A stretch of 64,000 nt of DNA from Arthrobacter sp. Bz4 (GCF_003075455.1 NZ_QDAE01000015.1:1-64000); one strand, 5' to 3'; shown: positions 48,818 through 57,175, counted from the first letter of the stretch. The notes: generated by a model not told the origin, from the sequence alone. Translations and numbers: made by a program.

Positions 48818-48839
48818 CGGCTCCGGCTCCGAGTGCAAC

Positions 48840-49760
48840 TCAGCTCTCAGTGTCGGAGCCCAGCGAAGCCCAATAGGCGGCACCCACGAGCGCGGCGTCG
48901 TCGGGCAGGATCGCCTGCTCGATCCTGAAATCTGCGAGCCGCGGGTCGGCAAGAGCCATTCCCGCGCGAATTGCCGGTTCAACCAGATCCCAGGACCTGG
49001 ACATGGACCCGCCGATCACCAGGATCCCCGCGTCGAACCGGCTGATCACGATTGCGAGAGTCTCGCCCAGAGCTCCGAAAGCTCCGTCCAGCACGAGTCG
49101 TGCAGTTTCGTCACCGGCCCGGCTGAGTTCAGCAATGGTGTGGACGTCGGGACCGGAGTCCGGGCTCAGACCGGCCGCGTCAGCGTAGGCCGCGCGGATG
49201 GCGCGTCGGGACACGGTGTTTTCCAGGGGTCGGCCCTGATAGACCTCGTGGTGGATGCTCCCATCCGGTGAGACCGCCGGCCCGGTGCTGACCGGCTGCC
49301 CGTTGATCAGGAAGGTGGAGCCGACGCCGGTTCCGAGCGTGATGCAGATGGCCCGCTCATTCCCCCGAGCCGCCCCGAGGGCGTATTCCCCGATGCCGAA
49401 CGCGTCGGCGTCGTTAAGGAAATGGATCGTACCGGGTGTCGGTTTAATCCGCTTCATCAGCGCTTCACCGAGATCGAAGCCGTTCAGGCTGTCGAACTTT
49501 CCCACATGCTCGAAACGGCCAATGCCCTGGTCGTAGTCGAAGGGGCCAGGAATAGCTACCGACCAGGTCGCTCCCGGCTCGCCCCGCAGCGCGTCGGCAG
49601 CAGCACCAATCTCCTCGACCAGGCTCTCAGCGCTCCCCTGGGCCTGCAGGTCGACCCGAGCCAGGGAGTCCCGATCGATAACCCACGTTCCGGATTCCAC
49701 CACCGCGGCCGTGAGGTGGGTGCCTCCAATTTCGAGCACAGGGATGGTGTTGCCACTCAT
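48840..49760 (-). CDS. ROK-family protein (sugar kinase-like)
   Basis: 306 residues with the actin-like ATPase fold. The phosphate 1 motif is VLEIGGTHLTAAVV, the catalytic Asp lies in IHFLNDADAFGIGEY, phosphate 2 is CITLGTGVGSTFLIN, and adenosine binding is ILVIGGSMSRSWD. The usual ROK zinc motif CxCGxxGC is missing; the equivalent stretch reads IHHEVYQGRPLEN. It is likely a glucose- or aminosugar-type kinase, with no HTH, so not a repressor. Substrate uncertain. Confidence 0.85.
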   Translation of the reverse strand: MSGNTIPVLEIGGTHLTAAVVESGTWVIDRDSLARVDLQAQGSAESLVEEIGAAADALRGEPGATWSVAIPGPFDYDQGIGRFEHVGKFDSLNGFDLGEALMKRIKPTPGTIHFLNDADAFGIGEYALGAARGNERAICITLGTGVGSTFLINGQPVSTGPAVSPDGSIHHEVYQGRPLENTVSRRAIRAAYADAAGLSPDSGPDVHTIAELSRAGDETARLVLDGAFGALGETLAIVISRFDAGILVIGGSMSRSWDLVEPAIRAGMALADPRLADFRIEQAILPDDAALVGAAYWASLGSDTES

Positions 49761-49853
49761 TGATGGGTGCCTTTCAGTCTGTCCGAATACGGTATCTCCG
49801 AACCAGGGTCAACAGTAATTCGTTGCGGTCCTCGCGGCAGCCTCCCGATTCGG

Positions 49854-50741
49854 TTAGGCCGCCATCAGCCGATCTACCGCCTGCACCACCCGCACCCAGG
49901 CTTCGGTCCCCGGGGTGATCATCGCGAAGTGGTCGCCGGGGATCGTGATCAACTCAGCAGTCGCACCTGCGGCCGCCGCCGTCGTCACATAACTGTCCGA
50001 TTGGCTGAGCGGCACCGTTGAGTCGTCCTCACCGTGCAGGGCTAGCACCGGAATGGGCAGCGGGATCGCTGTCATCGGGTCAGCCAACCGGTACCGAACG
50101 GGATCCTCGGCCGGGTCCACGCCCAGCAGGTTCAGCACGGCACCGTCTCCCAGCCCCTGTTCATGGGCTGCTGCCAGATTCAGCACACCTGACTGGCTCA
50201 CGACGCCGGTCAGCGGTACCAGGGGCGTTCCGGCGCCGGGAGCCCCAGCGGGCAGCGTTGACCGCCCGGCGGCCCATACCGCGAGGTGGCCGCCGGCCGA
50301 ATGGCCAAGCGCCGTCGTCGTGCCCAGATCGAGGCTGTGTTCGTCGGCCGCCGTCGCCAGGAGATCCATGCCGGCGCTCACGTCGGCGAAGGTTTCCGGC
50401 CAGCCACCCCCATTGCCTGCCCGCCGGTATTCAAGGTTCCAGCAGACGTAGCCCCGGGACGACAGGTCTTCGGCGAGAGGCCGGCCAAGATCCAGTCCGT
50501 ACCCTGAGCGCCAATAGCCCCCGTGGATAACCACGACGACGCCCGGGAGGTGCTCCCCGGCTGGCAGGTACAACTCGGCGAACTGGCTGGGATCATCGCC
50601 ATAGGTATAGCGCTGGGGTGTCACTGGTTCCTCCGGTTGCTGGGTGAGGTTGGCTGAACTGCCGGGCGCGCAGCCGGCGAGTGCGGTCGCTGCAGCGAGG
50701 CCGGCGGCGCCCAGGACGGTGCGTCGGCGTAGGTTGTCCAC
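49854..50741 (-). CDS. Tat-exported lipoprotein alpha/beta hydrolase
   Basis: 295 residues. The N terminus NLRRRTVLGAAGLAAATALAGC combines a twin-arginine signal with a lipobox (Cys near residue 24), so the protein is folded before export and lipid-anchored outside. The hydrolase domain has the oxyanion VVVIHGGYWRSG, the nucleophile ALGHSAGGHLAVWA, the acid ALHGEDDSTVPL and the base PGDHFAM. It resembles kynurenine formamidase/BD-FAE type carboxylesterases. The GTG at 50741 fits the signal peptide; an upstream ATG at 50810 would add 23 residues before the twin Arg. Confidence 0.88.
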   Translation of the reverse strand: MDNLRRRTVLGAAGLAAATALAGCAPGSSANLTQQPEEPVTPQRYTYGDDPSQFAELYLPAGEHLPGVVVVIHGGYWRSGYGLDLGRPLAEDLSSRGYVCWNLEYRRAGNGGGWPETFADVSAGMDLLATAADEHSLDLGTTTALGHSAGGHLAVWAAGRSTLPAGAPGAGTPLVPLTGVVSQSGVLNLAAAHEQGLGDGAVLNLLGVDPAEDPVRYRLADPMTAIPLPIPVLALHGEDDSTVPLSQSDSYVTTAAAAGATAELITIPGDHFAMITPGTEAWVRVVQAVDRLMAA

Positions 50742-50819
50742 ACCGGAAGCGTAACCTTGCCGACCCTTCACATGCGCCGGGGAGGGTGTTTGAATGAATG
50801 GACCAATCAAGGGGGAACA

Positions 50820-51140
50820 ATGCAGACCAAAGGAACCCGGCGGCTCATCACGGGCGGTATCGCGCTGGTAGCCACGATTTTCGTCCTGCCAACACCACTG
50901 TTCGAAGTCTTCAACGGAACAGCTGAGGGCGTCACGATGGTGCTCTTCGTCCTCGGGGCGGCGCTCCTGGCGGGGGGACTGGTTCTGGTCGTCACCGGCC
51001 TGCGATTGCGATCACGAGACTTAGGCACTCCCCGAAGCTACGACACCCGGCAGCCAACCACCCAGGACGATGATCGGCCCATCGACAGCCACTCCATGCC
51101 GACTGCCGCCCGCCAGGGGCAGATCGGCGGGCCCCTCTAG
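50820..51140 (+). CDS. Small two-helix membrane protein
   Basis: 106 residues. Two hydrophobic segments (about residues 9-26, LITGGIALVATIFVLPTP, and 40-63, VTMVLFVLGAALLAGGLVLV) are followed by a polar tail of about 40 residues. AAGGGGG lies 6 nt before the ATG at 50820. It is divergent from the Tat lipoprotein hydrolase and upstream of the RelA/SpoT-type gene. I do not recognise a family. Confidence 0.7.
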   Translation: MQTKGTRRLITGGIALVATIFVLPTPLFEVFNGTAEGVTMVLFVLGAALLAGGLVLVVTGLRLRSRDLGTPRSYDTRQPTTQDDDRPIDSHSMPTAARQGQIGGPL

Positions 51141-51209
51141 CCAGCCCTCCACCAGCACTGTCAGACCCGGCCGATATGATGGCCTGAAGCCATCGTCGGA
51201 GGAGTCTTA

Positions 51210-52319
51210 ATGAGCGCCTGGGATCAGTTGGATGACCGTCTCCGCCCCGCGGTGGAAGCGAGCACCCGTGAGTTCGAGCGGGTACGGCCGCGCCTTGAAG
51301 AAGTGACCCGGCAAATGCAGGCCAGCATCCAGGAAATCTTCGTCGGCACCGAACTCAGCCCACTGTTCGTCACTGCTCGGACCAAGAGTATCGAGTCATT
51401 CCGTGACAAGGCCTCACGCATGCTCGCCTCAACAGTCCCCGGAGACGCCCCCACCCTGGTATTCCCCGACCCGCTAAGAAACCTGACCGACGTCGTCGGC
51501 GTTCGGGTGATCACCACCCTGCCCCACGAGGTAGACGTCGCAGCGAATCTGATCAAGCGGCAGCGGCAGGAATTTGACTGCCGGGGCGACCGGGAGAAGG
51601 ACATCGGCACCATCGAGTCCGGCACCTACGGCTACTCCAGCCGGCACCTCATCCTGCGCACCATCCAAAGCGAAGCGGTCAAAGAGTACCAGCGCGCCCT
51701 GGACCCGGCAGCCAAGGCCGGCGGCAGTTACATGCTCGAGGTGCAGATCCGTACGGTTCTGGCTCATGCGTGGTCCGAAATTGAGCACGACATCCGGTTC
51801 AAGGCATCGAATCCTCGGGCATGGAGCCCCTACTTCGACCGGCAATTCACTGGCACCGCCGCGATGCTCGAGTCAGTGGAATCAGCTTTCGCCGAGCTGC
51901 ACGAGCGGTACGAGACAGTGACCGGGTTCTGGGATGAGGACGGGGAGGGAAGCGCCCCCCTGACCCCCAACCGGGTCCGCGACGTGTGGCAGACCCTCCT
52001 CCCCCACGTTGACCGAAAATCCGACGACAACTGGGGTTGGGCTGCGGAGCTGCTCGCCGCCCATGGACTGACGACGACGACGTCGCTGGCGTCGCTGCTC
52101 CAGGCGGACACCATTACCTCGGTTCGCCGAGCGTTGGACCACCGTTACTCGCCGGGCCCGGACCGGCTGCTCGACGACGTGCTGCTGTGGCACTACGGGG
52201 AACGCCACATCGACCTCACCGCCGAGGCAGCCGAGGCAGCGGTCTCGCCACGACGCGACAGCCTGCAGCGTCGGCATCGGCAGATGACCACCTTCCGGGC
52301 ACTGGAGGCCAGCAAATAA
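51210..52319 (+). CDS. RelA/SpoT-domain alarmone synthetase-like protein
   Basis: 369 residues. A coiled N terminus (to about 45) leads into a RelA/SpoT nucleotidyltransferase domain (about 50-200). ARTKSIESFRDK carries the basic residues, LTDVVGVRVI has the metal Asp at about 94, GYSSRHLIL follows, and LEVQIRTVLAHAWSEIEHD is the family end motif. There is no HD hydrolase, TGS or ACT domain, so it is a synthetase-only enzyme, with a helical C-terminal extension of about 170 residues. GGAGGAG precedes the ATG, and TATGAT at 51175 may be its -10. It could make (p)ppGpp or act as a toxin-type pyrophosphokinase. The caspase gene follows 74 nt on. Confidence 0.88.
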   Translation: MSAWDQLDDRLRPAVEASTREFERVRPRLEEVTRQMQASIQEIFVGTELSPLFVTARTKSIESFRDKASRMLASTVPGDAPTLVFPDPLRNLTDVVGVRVITTLPHEVDVAANLIKRQRQEFDCRGDREKDIGTIESGTYGYSSRHLILRTIQSEAVKEYQRALDPAAKAGGSYMLEVQIRTVLAHAWSEIEHDIRFKASNPRAWSPYFDRQFTGTAAMLESVESAFAELHERYETVTGFWDEDGEGSAPLTPNRVRDVWQTLLPHVDRKSDDNWGWAAELLAAHGLTTTTSLASLLQADTITSVRRALDHRYSPGPDRLLDDVLLWHYGERHIDLTAEAAEAAVSPRRDSLQRRHRQMTTFRALEASK

Positions 52320-52324
52320 CGCCT

Positions 52325-52358
52325 CAGTAACACCCGTCCCGCTAGGTTGCGGCATACC
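52325..52358 (+). promoter_or_regulatory. Putative ECF-like promoter of the caspase gene
   Basis: CAGTAACACCC (52325-52335) is followed 17 nt later by CATACC (52353-52358). The same 11-mer precedes the second caspase gene at nearly the same spacing from a GATACT box. It starts just after the RelA/SpoT stop codon. Confidence 0.5.
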
Positions 52359-52393
52359 TGCGACGGGGCAGGTCCTGCGGAAGGAACTGTGCC

Positions 52394-53221
52394 ATGGCCA
52401 AGTACGCACTCTGCGTCGGCATCAATAAGTTCGAAAACCTTCCGACCAACGCGTGGCTCAATGGCTGCGTCAACGACGCCAAGGACTTCGCCGCGCTTCT
52501 CACTGGGCATTACGGATTCGCGAAGCGGAACGTTGCGGTGCTGCTCGATTCAAAGGCTACGAAGGCTGCGGTGGTCGGGAAGCTGCAGGCCATGCTCAAA
52601 CGGGCGAAACCCGGGGATCACCTTGTCTTCACGTTCTCCAGCCACGGCACCCAGGTCCTCGATGTCTCAGGTGATGAACCGGACGGCGCCGACGAAGCAT
52701 TCGTCACCTTTGATATGCGGCAAAAGGGTGACCAGTGGGACGCCGCCACCCTTATTCTCGACGACGAGTTACATCACCTGCTCGGCACCCTTCCCGACGG
52801 GGTCCTGCTCGACGTCGTGCTGGACACGTGCCACAGCGGGACCGGGCTCAGGGCGCTGGACCTACTTCCCACCCGACGGCCCCGGTTCGTTCCGCCCCCG
52901 ACGCCGCTCGGCCTGGAGCTCACCGAATCGGCGGATCCGCGCGCCTTCCGCGACCTGGTCCGGTCCGATGCGCAGGCGAAACCAGTCCTGTTTGCCGCCT
53001 GCCGGTCGGATCAGACAGCGGCTGATGCTGACTTCGCTGGACGATATAGCGGTGCCTTCAGCCACTACCTGCTCCAGGCCGTCAAAGACGACCCATCGGC
53101 AAGCCGGCGAGTGCTGCTGAAACGCGTCAGCGCCGACTTACGGGATGGGAAGTTCACCCAGCGGGCCCAACTGGAAGCGCCAGTGGCGGCCAAAAGCGCC
53201 GCGTGGGGCACCGCTTTCTAG
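52394..53221 (+). CDS. Stand-alone caspase-like protease (C14, orthocaspase type)
   Basis: 275 residues made up almost entirely of a caspase-hemoglobinase fold. It begins KYALCVGINKFENLP. The catalytic dyad is His84 in VFTFSSHGTQ and Cys146 in VVLDTCHSGTG. The metacaspase-like acidic DVSGDEPDGADEAFVTFD region lies between them, suggesting Arg/Lys specificity and possible calcium dependence. There is no signal peptide or extra domain. GGAAGG lies upstream of the ATG. It runs in the same direction as the RelA/SpoT gene and converges with the metallopeptidase gene, 3 nt away. Confidence 0.92.
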   Translation: MAKYALCVGINKFENLPTNAWLNGCVNDAKDFAALLTGHYGFAKRNVAVLLDSKATKAAVVGKLQAMLKRAKPGDHLVFTFSSHGTQVLDVSGDEPDGADEAFVTFDMRQKGDQWDAATLILDDELHHLLGTLPDGVLLDVVLDTCHSGTGLRALDLLPTRRPRFVPPPTPLGLELTESADPRAFRDLVRSDAQAKPVLFAACRSDQTAADADFAGRYSGAFSHYLLQAVKDDPSASRRVLLKRVSADLRDGKFTQRAQLEAPVAAKSAAWGTAF

Positions 53222-53224
53222 GTA

Positions 53225-54883
53225 CTAGCGGCCGCGCCCCCGGCTATGGAACGTGATTTTCGGTGTTCCAGTGCCAGACCTGGGCCGTGCACCAGAAGGA
53301 GTGATTTCCGCCAGGGTGGTGGCATCCCGAGCCTTCTCCTGTGCGTTTTCCTGCTGCCTCACCGGGTCATAGACCGGTTTCAACGCCGCGTAACAAAGGT
53401 GGCCTCCCTCGTCGAATCTGAGCAACCCACCTCCGCGCAGGATGACGGGTCCGGGACCGGACAACCCCATGCGGCGCATTTCGGGCCGCCCGATAGTGAA
53501 CTCCTGAACAAAGGAGGCGCCGATCTCCGAGACGACGAACCCGTCCGGGCTGATCCGGATGCTGGGTCGCACCCGGTCCACGGTGATTGAATGCCGCTCA
53601 TCCATCGCGGTTTCCCGTAACAAGTCCCCGTTCTCCCAGATGAACCTCACGATCTCTTCCGGGTCAGTTCCCAGCGCTGACAGCCGGACGGGGTACCTGA
53701 GGCTGCTCATGCGTTCAATCCCGGTGAGCAAATCATCGGCCGGCACCGTAACCCCCACCTCGGCGAAGCAGTCCCGCACCACCTGCCGATAGTGAAAACG
53801 ATCCTGCGGAACCAGCACCAGGTCGGCGGAGAGGATGCCCCGCAGCAAGTCCGGCCAGGTCACGTCCACCGGAGCCATGTACCCGAGCCCACGGATCAGC
53901 ATCGCCAGGACCTGTTCACCCACCTTCGCCCCGGACTTCGCCACCTGGTGCAGGCTCGAGCGGCCACCGGGCTGGTCCAGACGGATCTGCCATAGCCGCG
54001 CCACCACATTCAGCATCGCCCGCACCACTGGCTCGCCGCGTCGGTGCGGGTCCGGCAGCGTGCGCCAGCCGGTGGGGACCGGCGTCCGCATCGGCTGCCG
54101 CGCTGGCCCATGCGAGAACAAACCGTCGCCAAAGCTGAAGAGACCACTCAGCAGGATCTGCTCATCCAGCCCCGTCAGGTCGGTTGCCCCGGACCCCAGT
54201 GGATCCAACAACTGCTCCACCCGCTCCGCCGAGGAAAACACTGACAGCATGGCCACCAGGTCAGCGATCGCCTCATGCAGCGCAAACTGGTCGAGGGAAG
54301 CGAACTGGTCCGACCAGCGGGTTCGGTACCCTGCAAGGATCGCGTGGGTCACCTCATGGGCCACCAGGTCGCGATACAACGCCAACGGCACCGACAGACG
54401 CTCCCGGCCATCCCGCCGATGCCCAAACCGGACCACTCCGTCTTCCCGGTCGTAGCCAGAATCGGCGTAGGGCACCGTGTCATACGCGTGAATCCGCAGC
54501 CGCCGTCCTCGGGCCCATCCCATCCGGCGGCCGAGGGTTGACTCGAAGGCTGCCAGCGTCGACGCCGCCACGGCGTACGTGTGCTGGGCCAGGAAGCGGC
54601 GGTTGGCCAGCAGCTCACCGAGGTCATTCGGTGGATTCTCGTCCATCAGCATCCACGGATCGACGTCCTCGCCCAGGAGTAGCTCCAACGGTTTCCCACG
54701 CGGGCCGCGAACGACGATGTCGAATCGCGCGCTGCGCGGCCCCCCACCAATGCGCTCAACGGGCACGCGGAGCGTCGTGGTCATCGGACCTTCGGCGCCC
54801 AACGTGAACGGACCCTCGGCCAGAATGGTCAAGGGGCGCAGCTCCCCGGTATGGCTTCCGGGCCCCAGCATCACGCCCGCCAT
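53225..54883 (-). CDS. Thermolysin-like gluzincin metallopeptidase, cytoplasmic, novel architecture
   Basis: About 552 residues. The zinc site is HEVTH in RDLVAHEVTHAILAGY, about residue 174 from the chosen start. Twenty-four residues after its second His comes HEAIADLVAM, which supplies the ExxxD third-ligand motif of M4/thermolysin peptidases. The N-terminal ~90 residues look like a beta domain and the C-terminal ~200 are unassigned. No signal peptide is seen, unlike secreted M4 enzymes. I prefer the ATG at 54883 with GGGAGAGG upstream over the GTG at 54889. It lies between two caspase genes on the opposite strand. It could be activated by, or be the target of, the caspases; this is inference. 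Confidence 0.8.
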   Translation of the reverse strand: MAGVMLGPGSHTGELRPLTILAEGPFTLGAEGPMTTTLRVPVERIGGGPRSARFDIVVRGPRGKPLELLLGEDVDPWMLMDENPPNDLGELLANRRFLAQHTYAVAASTLAAFESTLGRRMGWARGRRLRIHAYDTVPYADSGYDREDGVVRFGHRRDGRERLSVPLALYRDLVAHEVTHAILAGYRTRWSDQFASLDQFALHEAIADLVAMLSVFSSAERVEQLLDPLGSGATDLTGLDEQILLSGLFSFGDGLFSHGPARQPMRTPVPTGWRTLPDPHRRGEPVVRAMLNVVARLWQIRLDQPGGRSSLHQVAKSGAKVGEQVLAMLIRGLGYMAPVDVTWPDLLRGILSADLVLVPQDRFHYRQVVRDCFAEVGVTVPADDLLTGIERMSSLRYPVRLSALGTDPEEIVRFIWENGDLLRETAMDERHSITVDRVRPSIRISPDGFVVSEIGASFVQEFTIGRPEMRRMGLSGPGPVILRGGGLLRFDEGGHLCYAALKPVYDPVRQQENAQEKARDATTLAEITPSGARPRSGTGTPKITFHSRGRGR

Positions 54884-54938
54884 TGGCACCTCTCCCTACT
54901 GCGACCCGGGATCAGTCTTCCACCGGACCGCTACCAAA

Positions 54939-54967
54939 AATATCTACCCCTGCGCCCCGGCCGTCAA
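54939..54967 (-). promoter_or_regulatory. Sigma70-type promoter for the metallopeptidase gene
   Basis: On the minus strand TTGACG (54967-54962) and GATATT (54944-54939) are 17 nt apart and point to the metallopeptidase start about 55 nt downstream. It is back to back with the caspase-fusion promoter. Confidence 0.5.
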
Positions 54968-54979
54968 GCACCAAAATCC

Positions 54980-55014
54980 CAGTAACACCCCAATAACACC
55001 GTGCAGCAGATACT
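54980..55014 (+). promoter_or_regulatory. Putative ECF-like promoter of the hydrolase-caspase fusion gene
   Basis: CAGTAACACCC (54980-54990) is followed immediately by a variant copy CAATAACACC (54991-55000), and GATACT lies at 55009-55014, 18 nt after the first element. It matches the element upstream of the stand-alone caspase gene. Confidence 0.5.
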
Positions 55015-55098
55015 GGCTGCCAACCGCCGGCGCCGTCGCGTGGACACTGCTACCTGACGAACGCCGCTCCAGTCGATGCCACTCAACGAGGAGTAGCC

Positions 55099-57174
55099 AT
55101 GAATACCACTGCAGCGACCGCCGCTACCCAACGGGGGTCCGGGCTCAGCGCCGCCCAGATCACGGCCCTGAAACCGCATGTAGTGAACCTCAGCCGAGGC
55201 AAGTTCTCGACCGGTGGTGAAATAAGTACCACTGCAGCCGACGTGGATGCCATTTTCCAGGATCATCTCCCCAAGTTCGCACCAGACGGCGACGCACCGA
55301 TCATGGTCTACGCCCACGGCGGTCTGGTGAGCGAGGCAGCTGGCCTCCGTTCCGCACATCAGCAAAGCGAATGGTGGAAATCGAATGGCGTGTACCCGAT
55401 CTTCTTCGTCTGGGAGACAGGCTTCCTCGATGCACTGTTCGGCTCTCTGCCCGGGTCCAGGGGCGTCCTGGGAGATGTTAGGGACCGCGCAATCGAGCTG
55501 ATGGCACGGGCCGCTAACGGTGAGCGGATCTGGGGCGAAATGAAGCGGTTTGCCGAAGACGCCTCGGCAACGGGTGGCGGCGCGCTCTACGTGGCAAAAG
55601 CACTCGGCAATTATGTGGCAGCACACCCGAAGACCAGCGTCCACGCCGTCGGCCACAGCGCCGGCTCCATCTTCCACTCCTACTTTGTGCCAGCCGCCCT
55701 GAAGGCCGGGGTCCCCGAGTTCGCGACGGTCAGCCTACTGGCACCCGCCGTCCGCACCGATACGTTCAAGGCGAAGTTGGCACCCGAGGCCGGTAAAGGC
55801 ATCAAATCCCTGGCGATGTACACCATGACGCAGCAGGCCGAGCTTACTGACACCTGCCCCGGTGGCTACGGGAAATCGTTGTTGTATCTGGTCCGTGCGT
55901 CCTTCGAAAAGGAAGAGTTCACGCCCATTTTGGGTTTGCAGGAGTGCGTCAACGCGGACCCCGAACTGCTCAAGTTCTTCGATGACGACGGCGGCAAGGC
56001 GAAGGCAGAGGTGATCTGGTCAATTTCCGAGACCGGACCTGAAACACGCCGGAGCACTGCGACCACCCACGGGGGATTCGACGACAACACTACGACCATG
56101 GAGAGCGTCGCCCGCAGGATTACGGGCAGGAAACCGAAACCCTTCGGCGCCCGAATGATCAGTGAGCCGTGGGCTGTGGCCCCCACCGTCCGCGAGGAAC
56201 CCCCCGTAAGTACCCGACGCGCCCTATGTATCGGAATCAACGCCTACCCCCCGGGCAAAGAACTGTATGGCTGCGTCGCTGACGCGGAGGCGTGGGGTAA
56301 ACAGCTGGAGTCGGTCGGATTCGAGGTGACAACCCTGCTCGATGGGGCGGCCACCAGGGTCAACATTCTTCAAGGCATTTTCGACCTGGTGGCGCATAGC
56401 ACCGCCGGGGATGTGCTCGTCATGCAGTACGCGGGCCATGGGACGTACATTGATGACCTCGATGGTGATGAAGCGGAGGATGGCAACGGGGAAAAGCTGT
56501 TCGACGAGGCGCTTTGCCCGGTGGACTTTCAGGGCGGAAACCTGATCATCGATGACGATCTTGGGGAACTCTTCGACCTACTCCCGGAAGGGGTAAGCCT
56601 CACCGCCTTCTTCGACTCCTGTCATTCAGGTGACGGTACCCGGCTCTTACCGTCGCTGGGCACTGCAGTCACTGACGGGGCCGAGCAGGCAGCCAATCAT
56701 GGCCGACGGGCACGGTTCCTGGTCCCTGACACGACCACCATTGAAAACTTCCGGTTACGTCGCGGCGCAGCTGCGAACCCGGGCAAGCGAGCCACCGCCC
56801 GCGAACTGCTGTTTAGCGCCTGTCAGCCTGACGAAGTGGCCTACGAGACCGGCGGGCACGGCGACTTCACCGCCGCAGCAAGCCTGCTGCTGGCCCCAAG
56901 CGCCGAGAAGATCACCAACGCCGATTTTCTGGCCAAAGTGCTCGAATCGTTTGCTCATCAGCCGCGGCAGAACCCCTACTTCTACGGTGTCGCTGCTGCT
57001 TCCGCCAGGACGTTCCTGGCACCGCTGACCCGGCCCGTGGATGCCGGCCAGGGCCTCCGTCCAGCGTCCGGTCAAACCAGTGAAACCAGTGCAGTCGCCC
57101 CGGAGGTTGCCGCCGCACGCGCACGAGCAGCGGCAACCTTCCTGCGGGCGACTGCCGATTTCATCGACGGGTGA
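55099..57174 (+). CDS. Alpha/beta-hydrolase--caspase fusion protein
   Basis: 691 residues with two catalytic modules. Residues ~60-330 form a serine-hydrolase-like domain with HGG at 73-75 (oxyanion) and the nucleophile elbow GHSAGS with Ser187. Residues ~372-600 form a caspase-like domain that starts TRRALCIGINAYPPG, with His447 in QYAGHGTY and Cys508 in FFDSCHSGDG. A linker of about 40 residues (TGRKPKPFGARMISEPWAV) lies between and could be a self-cleavage site. The Ala-rich C terminus is probably helical. There is no signal peptide. GAGGAG precedes the ATG. It may be a lipase or esterase effector controlled by its own protease; the pairing is seen, the role is inferred. Confidence 0.88.
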   Translation: MNTTAATAATQRGSGLSAAQITALKPHVVNLSRGKFSTGGEISTTAADVDAIFQDHLPKFAPDGDAPIMVYAHGGLVSEAAGLRSAHQQSEWWKSNGVYPIFFVWETGFLDALFGSLPGSRGVLGDVRDRAIELMARAANGERIWGEMKRFAEDASATGGGALYVAKALGNYVAAHPKTSVHAVGHSAGSIFHSYFVPAALKAGVPEFATVSLLAPAVRTDTFKAKLAPEAGKGIKSLAMYTMTQQAELTDTCPGGYGKSLLYLVRASFEKEEFTPILGLQECVNADPELLKFFDDDGGKAKAEVIWSISETGPETRRSTATTHGGFDDNTTTMESVARRITGRKPKPFGARMISEPWAVAPTVREEPPVSTRRALCIGINAYPPGKELYGCVADAEAWGKQLESVGFEVTTLLDGAATRVNILQGIFDLVAHSTAGDVLVMQYAGHGTYIDDLDGDEAEDGNGEKLFDEALCPVDFQGGNLIIDDDLGELFDLLPEGVSLTAFFDSCHSGDGTRLLPSLGTAVTDGAEQAANHGRRARFLVPDTTTIENFRLRRGAAANPGKRATARELLFSACQPDEVAYETGGHGDFTAAASLLLAPSAEKITNADFLAKVLESFAHQPRQNPYFYGVAAASARTFLAPLTRPVDAGQGLRPASGQTSETSAVAPEVAAARARAAATFLRATADFIDG

Positions 57175-57175
57175 A

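Noticed and set aside
48840-49760. ROK-family repressor
   Set aside because: There is no N-terminal helix-turn-helix; the protein begins directly with the ATP-binding motif, so it is kinase-like.
51210-52319. Classic toxin-antitoxin pair of the toxSAS type
   Set aside because: No small antitoxin gene overlaps or adjoins it; the upstream 106-residue protein is a membrane protein with its own ribosome site, and the protein is longer than usual small toxSAS enzymes.
52394-57174. CRISPR-linked caspase (TPR-CHAT/Craspase) or bacterial gasdermin system
   Set aside because: No CRISPR array, cas gene or TPR domain is in the window, and no gasdermin-like gene lies next to the caspases.
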